Shown piece by piece: positions 34,201 to 40,205 of a DNA stretch of 64,000 nt. Below the pieces are notes generated by a model that saw nothing but the letters and a program-made list of their open reading frames with translations, was not told the origin of the DNA and ran no database searches. Source of the stretch: Crotophaga sulcirostris. Lineage: Eukaryota; Chordata; Aves; Cuculiformes; Crotophagidae. The stretch lies in the NCBI GenBank assembly GCA_013397455.1, contig VYZB01000526.1, positions 6,442 to 70,441 of the forward strand, written 5' to 3'. Made by a program: the position numbers and the translations under genes. Each line of letters begins with the position of its first letter. Positions within the stretch are counted from its first letter, which is position 1.

Positions 34201-36476
34201 TCTATGTTTCTATCTTACTCTAGGGGCCCCTCTCAGTTTTCTCAGCCAAAAACAAGTGGTACCCAGCACGGAGAGTCCACCTGATGAGAGGAGAGAACGG
34301 CTTTGGGTTCACGCTGCGAGGAGACTCCCCTGTCCTCATCGCCGGTGTCATCCCAGGGGGCTGCGCTGCTGTAAGTACCCCAAGACCTTGTTGAGCCATG
34401 AGGATGCTGGAAATGGGGTGTTGGAGGTTGCCTCAAGGGGTGCTGGGTGGTTTTAGGTCCTAATGCTGATTTCTATGACTTGGTAACCGTATTGGTGTGC
34501 TCAGGTGGCGACTCATCCCTGCCGAATCTCAACCTGGGGCTTGCAGATGGGTGTCACAAAAGAGCTGGGATTTTTTTTTAGGAGACAGCTAAGGAAAAAA
34601 TATGTAGGTTAGCTCAGTTTTTAACTGCTGGCAGCCTCTTTTTGGCAGGTGCCCAGCTCCTTCTCCCCCATTTTGGGATGTGACAGTGGATGGAACAAGA
34701 TGGCAAGTCTGAAACACAAGTTATCTCGGTGAAAACTCACTCTGTGGGCTTTGCAATATATCAGGGGCAGCTTTTCCAGCAGAAACTTGATGGAGCATCA
34801 TGGTGGGATGCCCAAAAAGTCTCCTTGCCTTCCTCAGCACTGCTCAGCATTAACCTTGCCATTCAAAGCCCAGCATCTCTGTAACAAGACACTTCTTTGC
34901 ATCAGGATCACATCTCTTTTTGGGAGACTAAAATCTTCTTCAAGACCATAAATGGTCCATATCTGGACTCTAGTTGTGACCCCTGGTGTACTGACGTTCA
35001 TTGCACTCAGCTGGGGTGGGGCTGGTCTCCAAATAAACACTGAAATATTGGTGTCCCTCTGTAGACAAGTTTCTAAACATTTATTGCAGCTGGCCTGGCT
35101 GCTGCTTGTAGCTCTGATGCTGTCCCCACAGCCCCAGGCTGGCACATGCTTTCCTTCAAGCATGTCAAGAGCCTTCTAGATACTTTGATGAATGAAGGGC
35201 ACACGTAGGACCTTGATGAGCCTGCTCCATTTTCTGAGATCTAAACTTGCAGTTGATAACTTATTTTTCTCCTGGAGACCTGAAGCATTTAACCTTTATG
35301 AAAAAGTTGGAGCTGGAGGTACTTTTTGCAAAGCTGCAAAATGTCATGGGGCTGGGAGTTTATAGCATGCTGGATGTCAAGCGTGGCCCTCTCCTGCAGC
35401 TGCAGAAGACATCTGTAGTCTGTGGAGCATCCCACTTTTTTGTGCACGTTGCAAAGCAGGTGTAAAAATCTTTAGGATGATGAAGGCATCGTCTGTCTAG
35501 TGCTGTAGGTGGAGAGTGGACCTCAACCCTCCCTGTGGCCCATATCTCTGCAGGACTGGGACTTGCAGGGTGGCATGGACACTGAGCAGACCTTGTGCAG
35601 CAGCATCCATGAGCTCAAACATGGGCATCTTCTCTCTTTCCCTGAAGGAAGCTGGGCTGAAGGAGGGAGATTACATCATCTCAGTGAACGGAAAGGACTG
35701 CAAGTGGTCCAAACATGCTGAGGTGGTGCAGCTGCTGAAGAGCACTGGGGAGGAGGGAGTGGAGATCATCGTGATAACCCTGCAGGGCTCGGAAGGACCA
35801 AAAGCTGTAAGTCACATAGAAACATAGAATTATTTGGGTTGGAAGGGACCTTAAAGCCCATCCAGTTGCAACCCCCCTGCCACGGGCGGGGACACCTCCC
35901 ACTAGACCAGATTGCTCACTGAACACTTCCAGGGAGGGGACATCCACAACTTCCCTGGGCAATCTGTTCCAGTTGCCAGTACACCGTAATCACTAAGAAT
36001 GTCTTCCTAATGTCTAATCTAAATATTCCTTCTTCCAATTTAAAGCCATTCACCCTTGTCCTATCACTGCATTCCCTTGTAAAAAGTCCCTCCCCAGCTT
36101 TCTTGTAGGCCCCCTTCAGGTACTGGAGGTCTGCATCCTAAGCCTTAGGTGGGAAATGACTGAAGAGGTTTCCCAGTGCCTTTCTCCCAGGCTGCAGGTG
36201 CAGTGCTGAAGCCAGGCATCACATCTGCAGCCTGGGTGCTACCCCAGCTTCACACCTCTCTCCACTCCCCTTCCCAAACAGGTGGACAAGAAGGCAGCGG
36301 CGATGTCCTCGGGCAGTGGGTTGCTGAAGAGCAACAAGGAGAACAGCCGAAAGAGCCTGATGAACAGCAAGAGCGCCAGCACGCTGCTGGTGTGGAGCAA
36401 GAAGAGCAAGCGGAGCAAGAAGAGCACCTACGGCGTCCCCTTCACCGCGGTGGGAGACAACGAGGCGATGTACTGA
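1118..36476 (+). CDS. RHPN1: RHPN1: rhophilin, Rho GTPase-binding scaffold protein (15 coding exons)
   Basis: Coding exons are 1118-1219, 12524-12639, 17498-17626, 22454-22529, 22920-22997, 24454-24578, 24904-25070, 25826-26013, 26182-26338, 29790-29909, 32361-32555, 32819-32895, 34224-34370, 35648-35806 and 36282-36476. They join in phase to 2031 nt, or 676 residues plus stop, close to the roughly 670-690 residues of known rhophilins. Every intron is GT-AG. The domain order is HR1 (about residues 38-112), BRO1 (about 113-490) and PDZ (about 528-605), which is unique to rhophilins. Rhophilins are cytoplasmic scaffolds that bind Rho-family GTPases through HR1 and affect actin organisation; the protein has no catalytic centre. 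RHPN1 is preferred over RHPN2 because segments such as [15 protein letters not shown] (exon 7), [14 protein letters not shown] (exon 6) and PKTHQKPE (exons 11-12) match RHPN1 as I recall it. The tail resembles RHPN2 more. No frameshift or internal stop was seen. The exact start is uncertain. Confidence 0.95.
1700..1845 (+). mobile_element. CR1 3'-end fragment, intron 1
   Basis: It contains ATGCCCCATCCCTGGAGGTG and the GTGTCCCTGCCTATGGCAGG block of the CR1 3' region. It then decays before the octamer tail (ccactcaatgag), so it is an old copy. Confidence 0.85.
1846..3934. other. Intron 1 segment, mostly unique sequence
   Basis: No exon or known repeat was recognised. A repeat-free AT-rich patch at about 2640-2740 has several TTAATTAA/ATTAATGA-type homeodomain words. 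About 3000-3420 is also unique and AT-rich. Confidence 0.5.
3935..4506 (+). mobile_element. CR1 fragment (~570 bp), intron 1
   Basis: It runs from the ggctgcatctgaagaagtg block through TTCAGCCTGGAGATGAGAAG to the 3' end AACCATTCTATGATTCC. It is a 5'-truncated CR1 in the same orientation as the gene. Confidence 0.95.
4507..5673. other. Intron 1 segment with one small tandem duplication
   Basis: This is unique sequence apart from the 34-bp duplication at 4925-4992. I saw no coding signal. Confidence 0.5.
4925..4992. repeat. 34-bp tandem duplication (2 copies)
   Basis: The unit starting CACTGGCTTGGTGGTGAATG and ending GAGCTTCC occurs at 4925-4958 and again, identically, at 4959-4992. The identity suggests a recent slippage event. 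Confidence 0.95.
5674..5952 (-). mobile_element. CR1 3'-end fragment, intron 1
   Basis: It opens with the reverse-complemented 3' tip (ATCATGGAATGGTTTGGGTT) and runs to the tctatcactgcactctctga block. It is antisense to RHPN1. Confidence 0.95.
6083..6165 (-). mobile_element. Short CR1 3'-tip fragment
   Basis: It holds CATAGAATCGTAGAATGGTT followed by GGACCTTAAAGCCCATCCAG. Only about 80 bp remain. Confidence 0.88.
6503..7000 (+). mobile_element. CR1 fragment of a different subfamily
   Basis: It starts near ggtgaggccatatcttgaat and carries GGAGGTTTAGGTTGGATATT, then AAGCACTGGAAGAGGCTGCC, ending TGATTCTATGATTCTGTG. The 3' region (ctggatgatcttgtaggac) differs from the neighbouring copies, so it belongs to another CR1 subfamily. 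Confidence 0.92.
7334..7762 (-). mobile_element. CR1 fragment, intron 1
   Basis: It begins TCATAGAATCATAGAATGGT and extends to the ctccaggctgaacaacccca block. Long open frames across it are incidental. Confidence 0.96.
7763..8212. other. Intron 1 segment, nothing recognised
   Basis: Unique AT-rich sequence without exon, RNA or repeat signature. Confidence 0.5.
8213..8612 (-). mobile_element. CR1 fragment, intron 1
   Basis: It begins AGAATCATTGAAATGTTTGG and continues to ctccaggctgaaccccagct. It is moderately diverged from the other copies. Confidence 0.95.
8613..9884. other. Intron 1 segment, unique sequence
   Basis: No exon seen. A patch at about 9300-9460 holds CTTTAATCAG, TCAATTAGC and CTTAATTGC words and no repeat, so it may be constrained. 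Confidence 0.4.
9885..10068 (-). mobile_element. CR1 3'-end fragment
   Basis: It begins TCATAGAATAGCTTGGGTTG and ends near the cctgggccagtgaatcacca block. Confidence 0.92.
10327..10415 (-). mobile_element. Short CR1 3'-tip fragment
   Basis: It carries TCATAGAATTGTTTGGATTA and then GGGACCTTAAAGATCATCTA. About 90 bp survive. Confidence 0.9.
10416..10829. other. Intron 1 segment, nothing recognised
   Basis: Unique sequence with a poly-T run near 10654. No gene signal. Confidence 0.5.
10830..11171 (+). other. Unexplained 113-codon open frame in RHPN1 intron 1
   Basis: The frame starts [20 protein letters not shown] and contains [20 protein letters not shown] and [18 protein letters not shown], ending at TAA. 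Base composition is more A-rich than the flanks and the residue mix looks protein-like, unlike other open frames in this intron. I do not recognise the family. It lacks clear splice sites and may be a fragment of a retroposed or integrated sequence that has lost its ends. Chance cannot be excluded. Confidence 0.3.
11172..12261. other. Intron 1 segment, unique sequence
   Basis: No exon or repeat was recognised. About 11600-11900 is repeat-free with several CpGs, and could be conserved non-coding sequence. Confidence 0.4.
12262..12462 (-). mobile_element. CR1 3'-end fragment just upstream of exon 2
   Basis: It begins TCATAGAATCATAGAATGGT and ends near ccagtgcctcacaaccctta, about 60 bp before the exon 2 acceptor. 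Only a short stretch of original intron sequence is left for the branch point and pyrimidine tract. Confidence 0.95.
12524..12639 (+). CDS. RHPN1: RHPN1 coding exon 2 (residues 35-72, first part of HR1)
   Basis: It encodes [14 protein letters not shown] followed by a basic helix ([17 protein letters not shown]) and GAENLF, the signature start of the rhophilin Rho-binding HR1 helix. The acceptor is a tandem cagcag, so the exon may begin at 12521 and carry one extra Gln. The donor is gtgagt, and an Arg codon is split with exon 3. Confidence 0.95.
12926..13390 (+). mobile_element. CR1 fragment, intron 2
   Basis: It starts near gacgtggatctgttagagcg, passes GAGAAGAGAAGGCTCTGGGG, and ends at the diverged tip CATTTTGTGGTTCTATGATT. 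Confidence 0.95.
13616..13845 (-). mobile_element. CR1 3'-end fragment, intron 2
   Basis: A worn 3' tip (ATCATAGACTTGAAGAATGA) is followed by GGACCTTAAAGATCATCCAG, continuing to tcttcctaatatctaatg. Confidence 0.92.
13846..14714. other. Intron 2 segment, nothing recognised
   Basis: Unique AT-rich sequence with A-runs near 14300 and 14360. No coding signal. Confidence 0.5.
14715..15090 (+). mobile_element. CR1 fragment, intron 2
   Basis: It starts near ggttggggttggtcagcctg and ends CCATTCTGTGATTCT followed by an A-run. The sequence attgtgcctgaaattaaagt occurs on both sides (about 14678 and 15106), which looks like a target-site duplication or a flanking duplication. Confidence 0.92.
15091..15789. 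promoter_or_regulatory. Repeat-free intron 2 block with forkhead-like words
   Basis: Between about 15415 and 15700 there are TGTTTGCTCAGC, TTTGTTTGCTGG, GTTAAATAAAT, TTCAAATATTG and CCAATAAACC, all resembling forkhead-type words, in otherwise unique sequence with several CpGs. It may be an intronic enhancer. No coding signal was seen. Conservation was not tested. Confidence 0.25.
15790..16260 (+). mobile_element. CR1 fragment, intron 2
   Basis: It runs from ataggtctgttggaatgagt to AACCATTCTATGATTCTATG, with a well-preserved 3' tip. Confidence 0.96.
16261..17497. other. End of intron 2, unique sequence
   Basis: No repeat or RNA gene recognised. It ends at the exon 3 acceptor cttgcag. Confidence 0.5.
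17498..17626 (+). CDS. RHPN1: RHPN1 coding exon 3 (residues 73-115, second part of HR1)
   Basis: It encodes [20 protein letters not shown] and then [10 protein letters not shown], a leucine-rich amphipathic helix that forms the second half of the HR1 antiparallel coiled coil. The acceptor is cttgcag and the donor is gtacac, weaker than the gene's other donors. A Ser codon is split with exon 4. Confidence 0.96.
17907..18460 (-). mobile_element. CR1 fragment (~550 bp), intron 3
   Basis: It begins TCATAGAATCATAGAATCAT and runs past TGGCCTCCTCTGGACTCACT to the gagcagagtagaggggcaga block. Confidence 0.96.
18461..18902. other. Intron 3 segment, nothing recognised
   Basis: Unique sequence without coding or RNA signal. 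Confidence 0.5.
18903..19591 (+). mobile_element. CR1 fragment with the end of the reverse-transcriptase ORF
   Basis: The start encodes remnants of the CR1 ORF2 C-terminus ([12 protein letters not shown], then [20 protein letters not shown]). The 3' end is CCTTGTGATACTGTGATAC, a subfamily distinct from the usual ATTCTATG copies. It is joined head-to-tail to the next CR1. The frame is broken by stops. Confidence 0.92.
19592..20196 (+). mobile_element. CR1 fragment, directly abutting the previous one
   Basis: It starts gttgtgggctgcatccaaag and ends ACCATTCTATGATTCC. The two elements lie in the same direction with no spacer, either one inserted into another's tail or a tandem array. Confidence 0.94.
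20197..21197. other. Intron 3 segment, nothing recognised
   Basis: Unique sequence. A small AT-rich patch at about 20690-20770 includes CACTAATTATAGC. No exon seen. Confidence 0.5.
21198..21778 (-). mobile_element. CR1 fragment (~580 bp), intron 3
   Basis: It begins TCATAGAATCATAGAATGGT and continues to the caccctgctggccacacatc block. Confidence 0.96.
21779..22453. other. End of intron 3, unique sequence
   Basis: No repeat recognised. It ends at the exon 4 acceptor. Confidence 0.5.
22454..22529 (+). CDS. RHPN1: RHPN1 coding exon 4 (residues 116-141, start of BRO1)
   Basis: It encodes the highly conserved [14 protein letters not shown], the entry strand of the BRO1 domain in rhophilins. The acceptor follows tcttcttccag. 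The donor is gtgagc, in phase 0. Confidence 0.96.
22530..22919. other. RHPN1: Intron 4 (390 bp)
   Basis: Unique sequence. The acceptor tract ttttcttttctcttatttcc is strong. Confidence 0.85.
22920..22997 (+). CDS. RHPN1: RHPN1 coding exon 5 (residues 142-167, BRO1)
   Basis: Its 26 codons read [11 protein letters not shown], then an acidic helix ending in FMELRQ. This matches the rhophilin pattern (I.EHY.EDG...LRQ). Both ends are in phase 0, with donor gtcagt. Confidence 0.96.
22998..23845. other. RHPN1: First part of intron 5
   Basis: No repeat, exon or RNA recognised. Confidence 0.5.
23846..24323 (+). mobile_element. CR1 fragment, intron 5
   Basis: It runs from the gaatccccatcgtaagaagg block to CAACCCAAACCATTCTATAT. 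It ends about 130 bp before exon 6. Confidence 0.95.
24454..24578 (+). CDS. RHPN1: RHPN1 coding exon 6 (residues 168-208, BRO1)
   Basis: It encodes [15 protein letters not shown] and then [15 protein letters not shown] and LGVFFH, the tyrosine-rich core helices of BRO1. A Trp codon is split across the junction (TG|G). The donor gttggt is non-canonical at +3 to +6. Confidence 0.97.
24579..24903. other. RHPN1: Intron 6 (325 bp)
   Basis: Repeat-free intron with a weak donor (gttggt) and the acceptor cttccttccccag. Confidence 0.85.
24904..25070 (+). CDS. RHPN1: RHPN1 coding exon 7 (residues 209-264, BRO1)
   Basis: It encodes [20 protein letters not shown], then [18 protein letters not shown] and IDAFQKAAG. 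The VLFNIGA..TQ.G segment is the hallmark of BRO1 domains (shared with Alix and HD-PTP). The wording here is RHPN1-like. Its higher GC content is typical of conserved exons in this gene. Confidence 0.98.
25163..25372 (+). mobile_element. CR1 3'-end fragment, intron 7
   Basis: It starts TGATGTTAGGAAGAAATTCT and ends ACTTGTAATACTGTGATATT. It is the same 3' subfamily as the copy at 18903-19591. Confidence 0.93.
25373..25825. other. RHPN1: Rest of intron 7
   Basis: Nothing recognised apart from the exon 8 acceptor ttctccttcgtgcag. Confidence 0.6.
25826..26013 (+). CDS. RHPN1: RHPN1 coding exon 8 (residues 265-327, BRO1)
   Basis: It encodes [18 protein letters not shown], then [17 protein letters not shown] and LQLAQEAAR. 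The LM.AQAQEC.FEK segment is conserved in BRO1 proteins. It ends in phase 0 at donor gtgagt, ahead of a short intron 8 that is also open in frame. Confidence 0.98.
26014..26181 (+). other. RHPN1: Intron 8, 168 bp, open in frame
   Basis: This shortest intron is a multiple of three and has no stop codon in the exon 8/9 frame, so retaining it would insert 56 residues (starting [11 protein letters not shown]) into BRO1. The splice sites (gtgagt, cccacag) are strong, so it is normally expected to be removed. Confidence 0.8.
26182..26338 (+). CDS. RHPN1: RHPN1 coding exon 9 (residues 328-379, BRO1)
   Basis: It encodes [20 protein letters not shown], then [19 protein letters not shown] and [13 protein letters not shown]. 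This corresponds to the BRO1 stretch where the chain contacts and recrosses the solenoid (W..LV.VKA.HF.ALAHY in the family). The donor is gtgagt. Confidence 0.97.
26339..28018. other. RHPN1: First part of intron 9
   Basis: About 1.7 kb of unique GC-moderate sequence without an identified repeat or exon. Confidence 0.5.
28019..28077 (-). mobile_element. Short CR1 3'-tip fragment, intron 9
   Basis: AGAGTCATAGAATCATTTAG is followed by cttgaagatgaggttcaact. Only the tip remains. Confidence 0.8.
28198..29525 (+). mobile_element. CR1 with partial reverse transcriptase (longest copy here, ~1.3 kb)
   Basis: The 5' part encodes recognisable CR1 reverse-transcriptase motifs: [20 protein letters not shown] (palm motif A region) and [16 protein letters not shown] (motif B region). 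Where the catalytic FADDTKL would lie, the frame reads KFVNTKLCG, so the paired aspartates are lost. The frame stops soon after (28722). The 3' part continues through AGGTTTAAATTGGACATTAG to a worn tip. It is 5' truncated and cannot be active. Confidence 0.95.
29790..29909 (+). CDS. RHPN1: RHPN1 coding exon 10 (residues 380-419, BRO1)
   Basis: It encodes [16 protein letters not shown], then [16 protein letters not shown] and PEERRKL. This matches the variable loop followed by the conserved (E)ERR.LGK.HL helix start. Only the downstream half is well conserved. The acceptor is ttctttcccacag and the donor is gtaagc. Confidence 0.93.
29910..31009. other. RHPN1: First part of intron 10
   Basis: Unique sequence, nothing recognised. 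Confidence 0.5.
31010..31335 (-). mobile_element. CR1 fragment, intron 10
   Basis: It begins ATTTATAGAATGGTTTGAGT and runs to the tcttgtagaccccctttcaa block. Confidence 0.95.
31336..31964. other. Intron 10 segment, nothing recognised
   Basis: AT-rich unique sequence with a short (AT)n run near 31631. Confidence 0.5.
31965..32150 (+). mobile_element. Possible old CR1-like 3' fragment
   Basis: GGTTAAGCATTAGGAGGGAC, and later cacccttcaaggtcctttcc followed by cagccctac, resemble the end of an old CR1-like LINE. It is heavily diverged and CpG-rich. Confidence 0.5.
32361..32555 (+). CDS. RHPN1: RHPN1 coding exon 11 (residues 420-484, end of BRO1)
   Basis: It encodes [20 protein letters not shown], then [29 protein letters not shown] and ETGDAPDVH. 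This is the last long helix pair of BRO1 and the acidic linker. The following P-KTHQKPE in exon 12 is RHPN1-like. The donor is gtaagt. Confidence 0.97.
32556..32818. other. RHPN1: Intron 11 (263 bp)
   Basis: Short repeat-free intron, donor gtaagt, acceptor ctaccaccag. Confidence 0.85.
32819..32895 (+). CDS. RHPN1: RHPN1 coding exon 12 (residues 485-510, BRO1-PDZ linker)
   Basis: This short exon encodes [15 protein letters not shown] and [10 protein letters not shown]. The [16 protein letters not shown] stretch running into exon 13 is conserved in both rhophilins. It ends in phase 0 at donor gtacgt. Confidence 0.95.
32896..34223. other. RHPN1: Intron 12 (1.3 kb)
   Basis: Mostly unique. At about 33925-33985, GGGCTGGACCAGAGACCCCA and cgaggtccttctcagcctgc look like a very worn CR1-like 3' end in + orientation. 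Confidence 0.5.
34224..34370 (+). CDS. RHPN1: RHPN1 coding exon 13 (residues 511-559, first half of PDZ)
   Basis: It encodes [20 protein letters not shown], then [20 protein letters not shown] and [13 protein letters not shown] (residues 536-539) is the PDZ carboxylate-binding loop and is intact, so peptide binding is expected to be kept. The acceptor ends in tag rather than cag. The donor gtaagt is strong. Confidence 0.97.
34371..35647. other. RHPN1: Intron 13 (1.3 kb)
   Basis: Unique sequence, no repeat or extra exon recognised. Confidence 0.6.
35648..35806 (+). CDS. RHPN1: RHPN1 coding exon 14 (residues 560-612, second half of PDZ)
   Basis: It encodes [20 protein letters not shown], then [17 protein letters not shown] and VEIIVITL. 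The G.KEGD.I.SVNG motif and the HAEVV helix complete the PDZ fold. The acceptor lies at ccctgaag, with another AG four bases on that would break the frame. A CR1 fragment starts 8 bases after the exon end, just past donor gtaagt. Confidence 0.97.
35815..36140 (-). mobile_element. CR1 fragment filling intron 14
   Basis: It begins CATAGAAACATAGAATTATT only 8 bases into intron 14 and runs to the tcaggtactggaggtctgca block. It makes up about two-thirds of the 475-bp intron. Confidence 0.95.
36282..36476 (+). CDS. RHPN1: RHPN1 coding exon 15 (residues 613-676 and stop)
   Basis: The tail begins [20 protein letters not shown], continues through [20 protein letters not shown], and ends DNEAMY before TGA (36474-36476). 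The SAST segment and basic stretch resemble the RHPN2 C-terminus more than the divergent tail I recall for human RHPN1. The lysine/arginine run could bind acidic lipids or act in nuclear import; that is inference. Confidence 0.95.
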   Translation: MDKKAAAMSSGSGLLKSNKENSRKSLMNSKSASTLLVWSKKSKRSKKSTYGVPFTAVGDNEAMY

Positions 36477-37148
36477 AGCGGCAGCCGGCTTAGGTTGTGT
36501 CCTGCGAGCTCCGGCGCTGGCTGCCCGCGAACCTCGCAAGCACCGGTTGCCTGTCTGGTCTGTGCTGGTGTTGGTGCTGCAAGGACCCCTGTCCCAGGGA
36601 CGTGCCGCTGGTCGGATCCTCTCCAAAGAGGCAAGCGATGCACAGCACCAGACTCCTCCATCTCCCAGCTCCTCATCTAAACAATACGGGGAAATTCTAC
36701 GGTTTATTCTTAATTTTTAGTTGGTTGGTTTTTTTTTTTTTTTGCTCTTAAGGGATCAGGGGGAGCTGTGCTTCAGTATAAAGCAGGGACTGGTTTGTGT
36801 CTTCTGCTCAAAGCAAGGAGCAGCCAAACCAAGCCCCAGCCATTAAAGCAAAAACTGTAACCTTCTCTAGCGTCTCCTAGACTTTCTCTGTAAGGTAGAA
36901 GATGACACCTCTGCCATTGCTCACCAAGAGCTGCTGGTGGAGCCGCATCATTCAGCAGCTCCGACTGGAGGTCACCTTCAACTCCCCTTTTTTTGAAGAG
37001 AGGACAGTGTGGGCATCAATGACTTGTGGTGATCCCATCATGGGGTCCATCTCAGCCACGGTACAGGTTAGGCATGTCTCAGTGAAATGGGTTGAGTTCA
37101 GGATGGGTTTGACCATTTTTTTAGTGCTTTTTCATTTATTTTTTTTTA

Positions 37149-37154
37149 AATAAA
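37149..37154 (+). terminator. RHPN1: Possible proximal poly(A) signal AATAAA
   Basis: A canonical hexamer in the inferred 3' UTR about 670 bp after the stop codon. The downstream sequence is only weakly GT-rich. Confidence 0.4.
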
Positions 37155-38269
37155 CACCTAGGTTGGCCCAGCAAATCCAGCCCAGCTGCACAACCTGCTT
37201 CTTTGAGAAGAAAAGGGAAAGACTTAACGTGCATTTGTTGTCTCGCTTTTTTTAATCAGTAGAGGTGGATTGCCCTAAATATGTGAGTAGATTAATAGCT
37301 AAGAGCCTTGGGGTTTTTTTCTTGATATGAGATTAAAATTCCAGGAAGATAGCTCCTCCAGATTATTAAACTACTAAATTTGTGCTAGTATTGGATCTTG
37401 CACACGTTGCTAATACCCTAACACTGTCCTGTCAGCATTCGTACCCGAGCTGGGCTGATGGATTCATGCATCTTGATAATTGTACTGGAAATGCTGGGAG
37501 ATCCTGAATACATGCTTAGATATATTGGCAAAATTTTCTCAATCTCATTTCTGCCTTGTGCATTATTTTTCTGAAGGCTAAAGAGCTGTCTGGTCTTCAG
37601 TGCTTGGATGATCTTAGTAGGTATAAAATACCCTTCAGAGATGCAATTGTATTTTTGTACTTTTTAAGTCGTGACAAATTTGTAGCGGTAGTTTAATGAA
37701 GTGAACGCGCGCTGGCAGCGGAATATCATCGTGAAAGCATCTCCCTGGGGTTGTACCATGACTTCTAGGTGGCTCAGTGCCTACGTGCCAATCTTTCGGC
37801 CCCGGTTTTATATAAGGAGAACTAAAGGAGGGCTTCTAACTGTGTTATTGACCAAGAGGCCTCGCTGTAGACTGAGACATCATCAGACCGGATTATGGAT
37901 CCGGCTGCCACCACGAGGCCATCTGGTGCAGTCAGCTTTTGTACGTAATCTTACCAGCTGCTTGGCGCGGGAGTGGGAAGGAAGGGGGGTAGGTTCACAG
38001 AAAAGGCCACCTTGCCATTAAAGCATCCCAGCAACATCTTCCCCCGATCCCAAATGTGTTGCTGACACAGACGTCTCCGAGCTGGAGATGTAATTTATTT
38101 AGAAGAAGCTTGCACAAGCGGCGAGCTTGCGCGTTGCGTTGACAAGTGCATCACCCAGCTCCTCTGTTGTCGATGGAAGGGTTGTGTTTTGTGCGAGTTG
38201 GATAATTTCCCTAACACTGGTGGGTTTGTTTTGTTTTTTAATTTGTACATGGACTCTCACCTTTTATGG

Positions 38270-38275
38270 ATTAAA
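38270..38275 (+). terminator. RHPN1: Probable distal poly(A) signal ATTAAA
   Basis: This common variant hexamer is followed 25-45 bp later by GCATGTCTGTTGTGATG, a GT-rich downstream element. It is the best candidate for the main RHPN1 3' end. Confidence 0.55.
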
Positions 38276-38300
38276 GCACTGATTTGAGAACACTTTGTAG

Positions 38301-40205
38301 CATGCATGTCTGTTGTGATGACACATGGAACTGGGTGCTCCAGCCATGGAGGAGATCAAGCCCTGTTTGAACTTCCGGATGGGTCAGTTTTGGATCATTG
38401 TTACATAAGTCAGGAGCTGTTGAGGTTAGGAGAGATCATTTGGCTGTAGTAGAACAGGAAAACCAAACTCCTAAGCATCCGAATTGGTCCAACAGCCTCT
38501 GGTGTGCCATCATCTCCATCTCCAGCATGGAATAACAGAAGCTGATGGCTTTTTCACAGGGATTATTTCATGTCAGGAATTCAAGGGATAGGGGACAGGG
38601 CTTTTCTAAAAAACAAGGAAACTATTCAAGAAAGTCATCTTTGCTTCTCACCACATGTTTTGACCTGCTGGTTTTGGGCTTCCAAGGGGATTTCCCACAA
38701 GGGTTTCCAAACCCCTTCTTTTTGGAAGACTACCTCAACAGGAATGAAGGCATCACTTGTGCTGGAGGATCTCATTTGCAGCTGGTAAACAGAAAAGTCT
38801 TGACAATAAGACCCTCCCTTCTCTTTTTTTTCCTTGGGAGTCAGTGTTTCACTGGACCCCACATCTTTAGAGGGTGACCATGCCCATGGCTGTGGAGCTG
38901 GACCATGGGTCCTGGCAACCAGGCAAGTCCCTTGCTCAGGGAGTGTGCACCCCACAGGAGATTAAAGGACACAGTAACTTCAGAGAGACAGAGGTGGGTT
39001 TAAAATGGATATGAGCCACTGTCAGGACTTTCAACACTGGGTTATAACATATAAAAGTGTGGTGGGGAGCCTCTTTTTCTCCTGTCTACCAAGTCAGGCT
39101 TAAAACAGCATCTGACTGTTCAGAACATATTTTTGTAATTTAAGGTGTTTCCCCTTTCATCAGACCTTCTGTACCCAGCACCGACGTCAGAGTCCTATAA
39201 AGTTTTTTAAGCCACCCACAGTAAGTCATTCTGCTGCAGTAGATCCTTTTGCCACCTACGTTCAACGGATGCGGGAAACTCGTGACTCCACAGCCCAGAT
39301 CACCTCCCCCTCTGGTGATGTCTTTTCAGATCAGACGTGTGCTCCACCAGCAAGAGCCTGGTGCTCCCTCCTTCCTTGCTGAGAGGCTGTGGAGCTGCAT
39401 CCTTCCATGCTTATCTTGTCCATGTAGACCAGGAGGTGGAGGGATCCTGGTGGTGGGAGACAACGTAGGTAGAAAGCACGAGAACCGTTGCGAAGAAGAA
39501 CTTGAAGTCTCTCCAATCTTTGTCCCTGTGGAGAGGAGCTCCAGGTGGGCCCAGGAGCTGAGACCACGTGCAGCACTCCTCAGTCTAGGCATCCTGGGCT
39601 GGAACCAGTTAATGCAACTCTTAAGGCCATTTTATGACCAGAGAGAAGGTGCAAAGAGGGTTTATTTTTAACCCTTGCTGTTTTCTGTCTCAAGGGCCCT
39701 AGAAATCAGTCTTGTCCACCATCCTGGAAAACCCTATCAGGGAGAACCCAACAAACCCCCAGGGGTTCAGTGCAGTTTCCTCCCTTTGAACTTGAATTTT
39801 CCTCCTCTTGGAGCTTCACGCTCAATAAGAAAAATCACCCAGCCCATATATCAAGCCTTCTAGTGTGGTGAGAAGGTGTTTTGATTTTCCCCTCCATTAA
39901 GTACACAGCAACTCTCTTAATAGAGGAGGAGAAGGTGCCTGCAGTGTCGGGAGCCGTGGCCACACGCCTGCCTCCTTGCTTCATGGCTCGTTGGCACCGT
40001 AACCCATAATAGCTCCTGTGGAGCTGGTGCTGGCTACAAATTAATGCTCCTACCTGTCCCTGGAGACAACAGAAAGAAAGGAGTTAAAGGGCTGATGTCT
40101 CTCAGCCCCAGCAGGGTTGGGTGCTGGGACACGTTAAGGTGCTCTCACTGAATTTGCAATTTTTTAGCAGGATCAGGCCCTCCAGCAGAACTTCAAACAC
40201 TTTCA
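38301..40205. other. Intergenic sequence downstream of RHPN1
   Basis: Unique sequence, no gene, RNA or repeat recognised. Confidence 0.5.

Larger units (their letters stand above)
36477..38300 (+). other. RHPN1: RHPN1 3' UTR (inferred)
   Basis: This repeat-free sequence follows the stop codon and ends at a variant poly(A) signal with GT-rich DNA behind it. A poly-T tract lies at about 36729. A CpG-containing unique block at 37690-38000 stands out from the flanks and may be conserved UTR sequence. Transcript extent is inferred, not shown. Confidence 0.6.
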
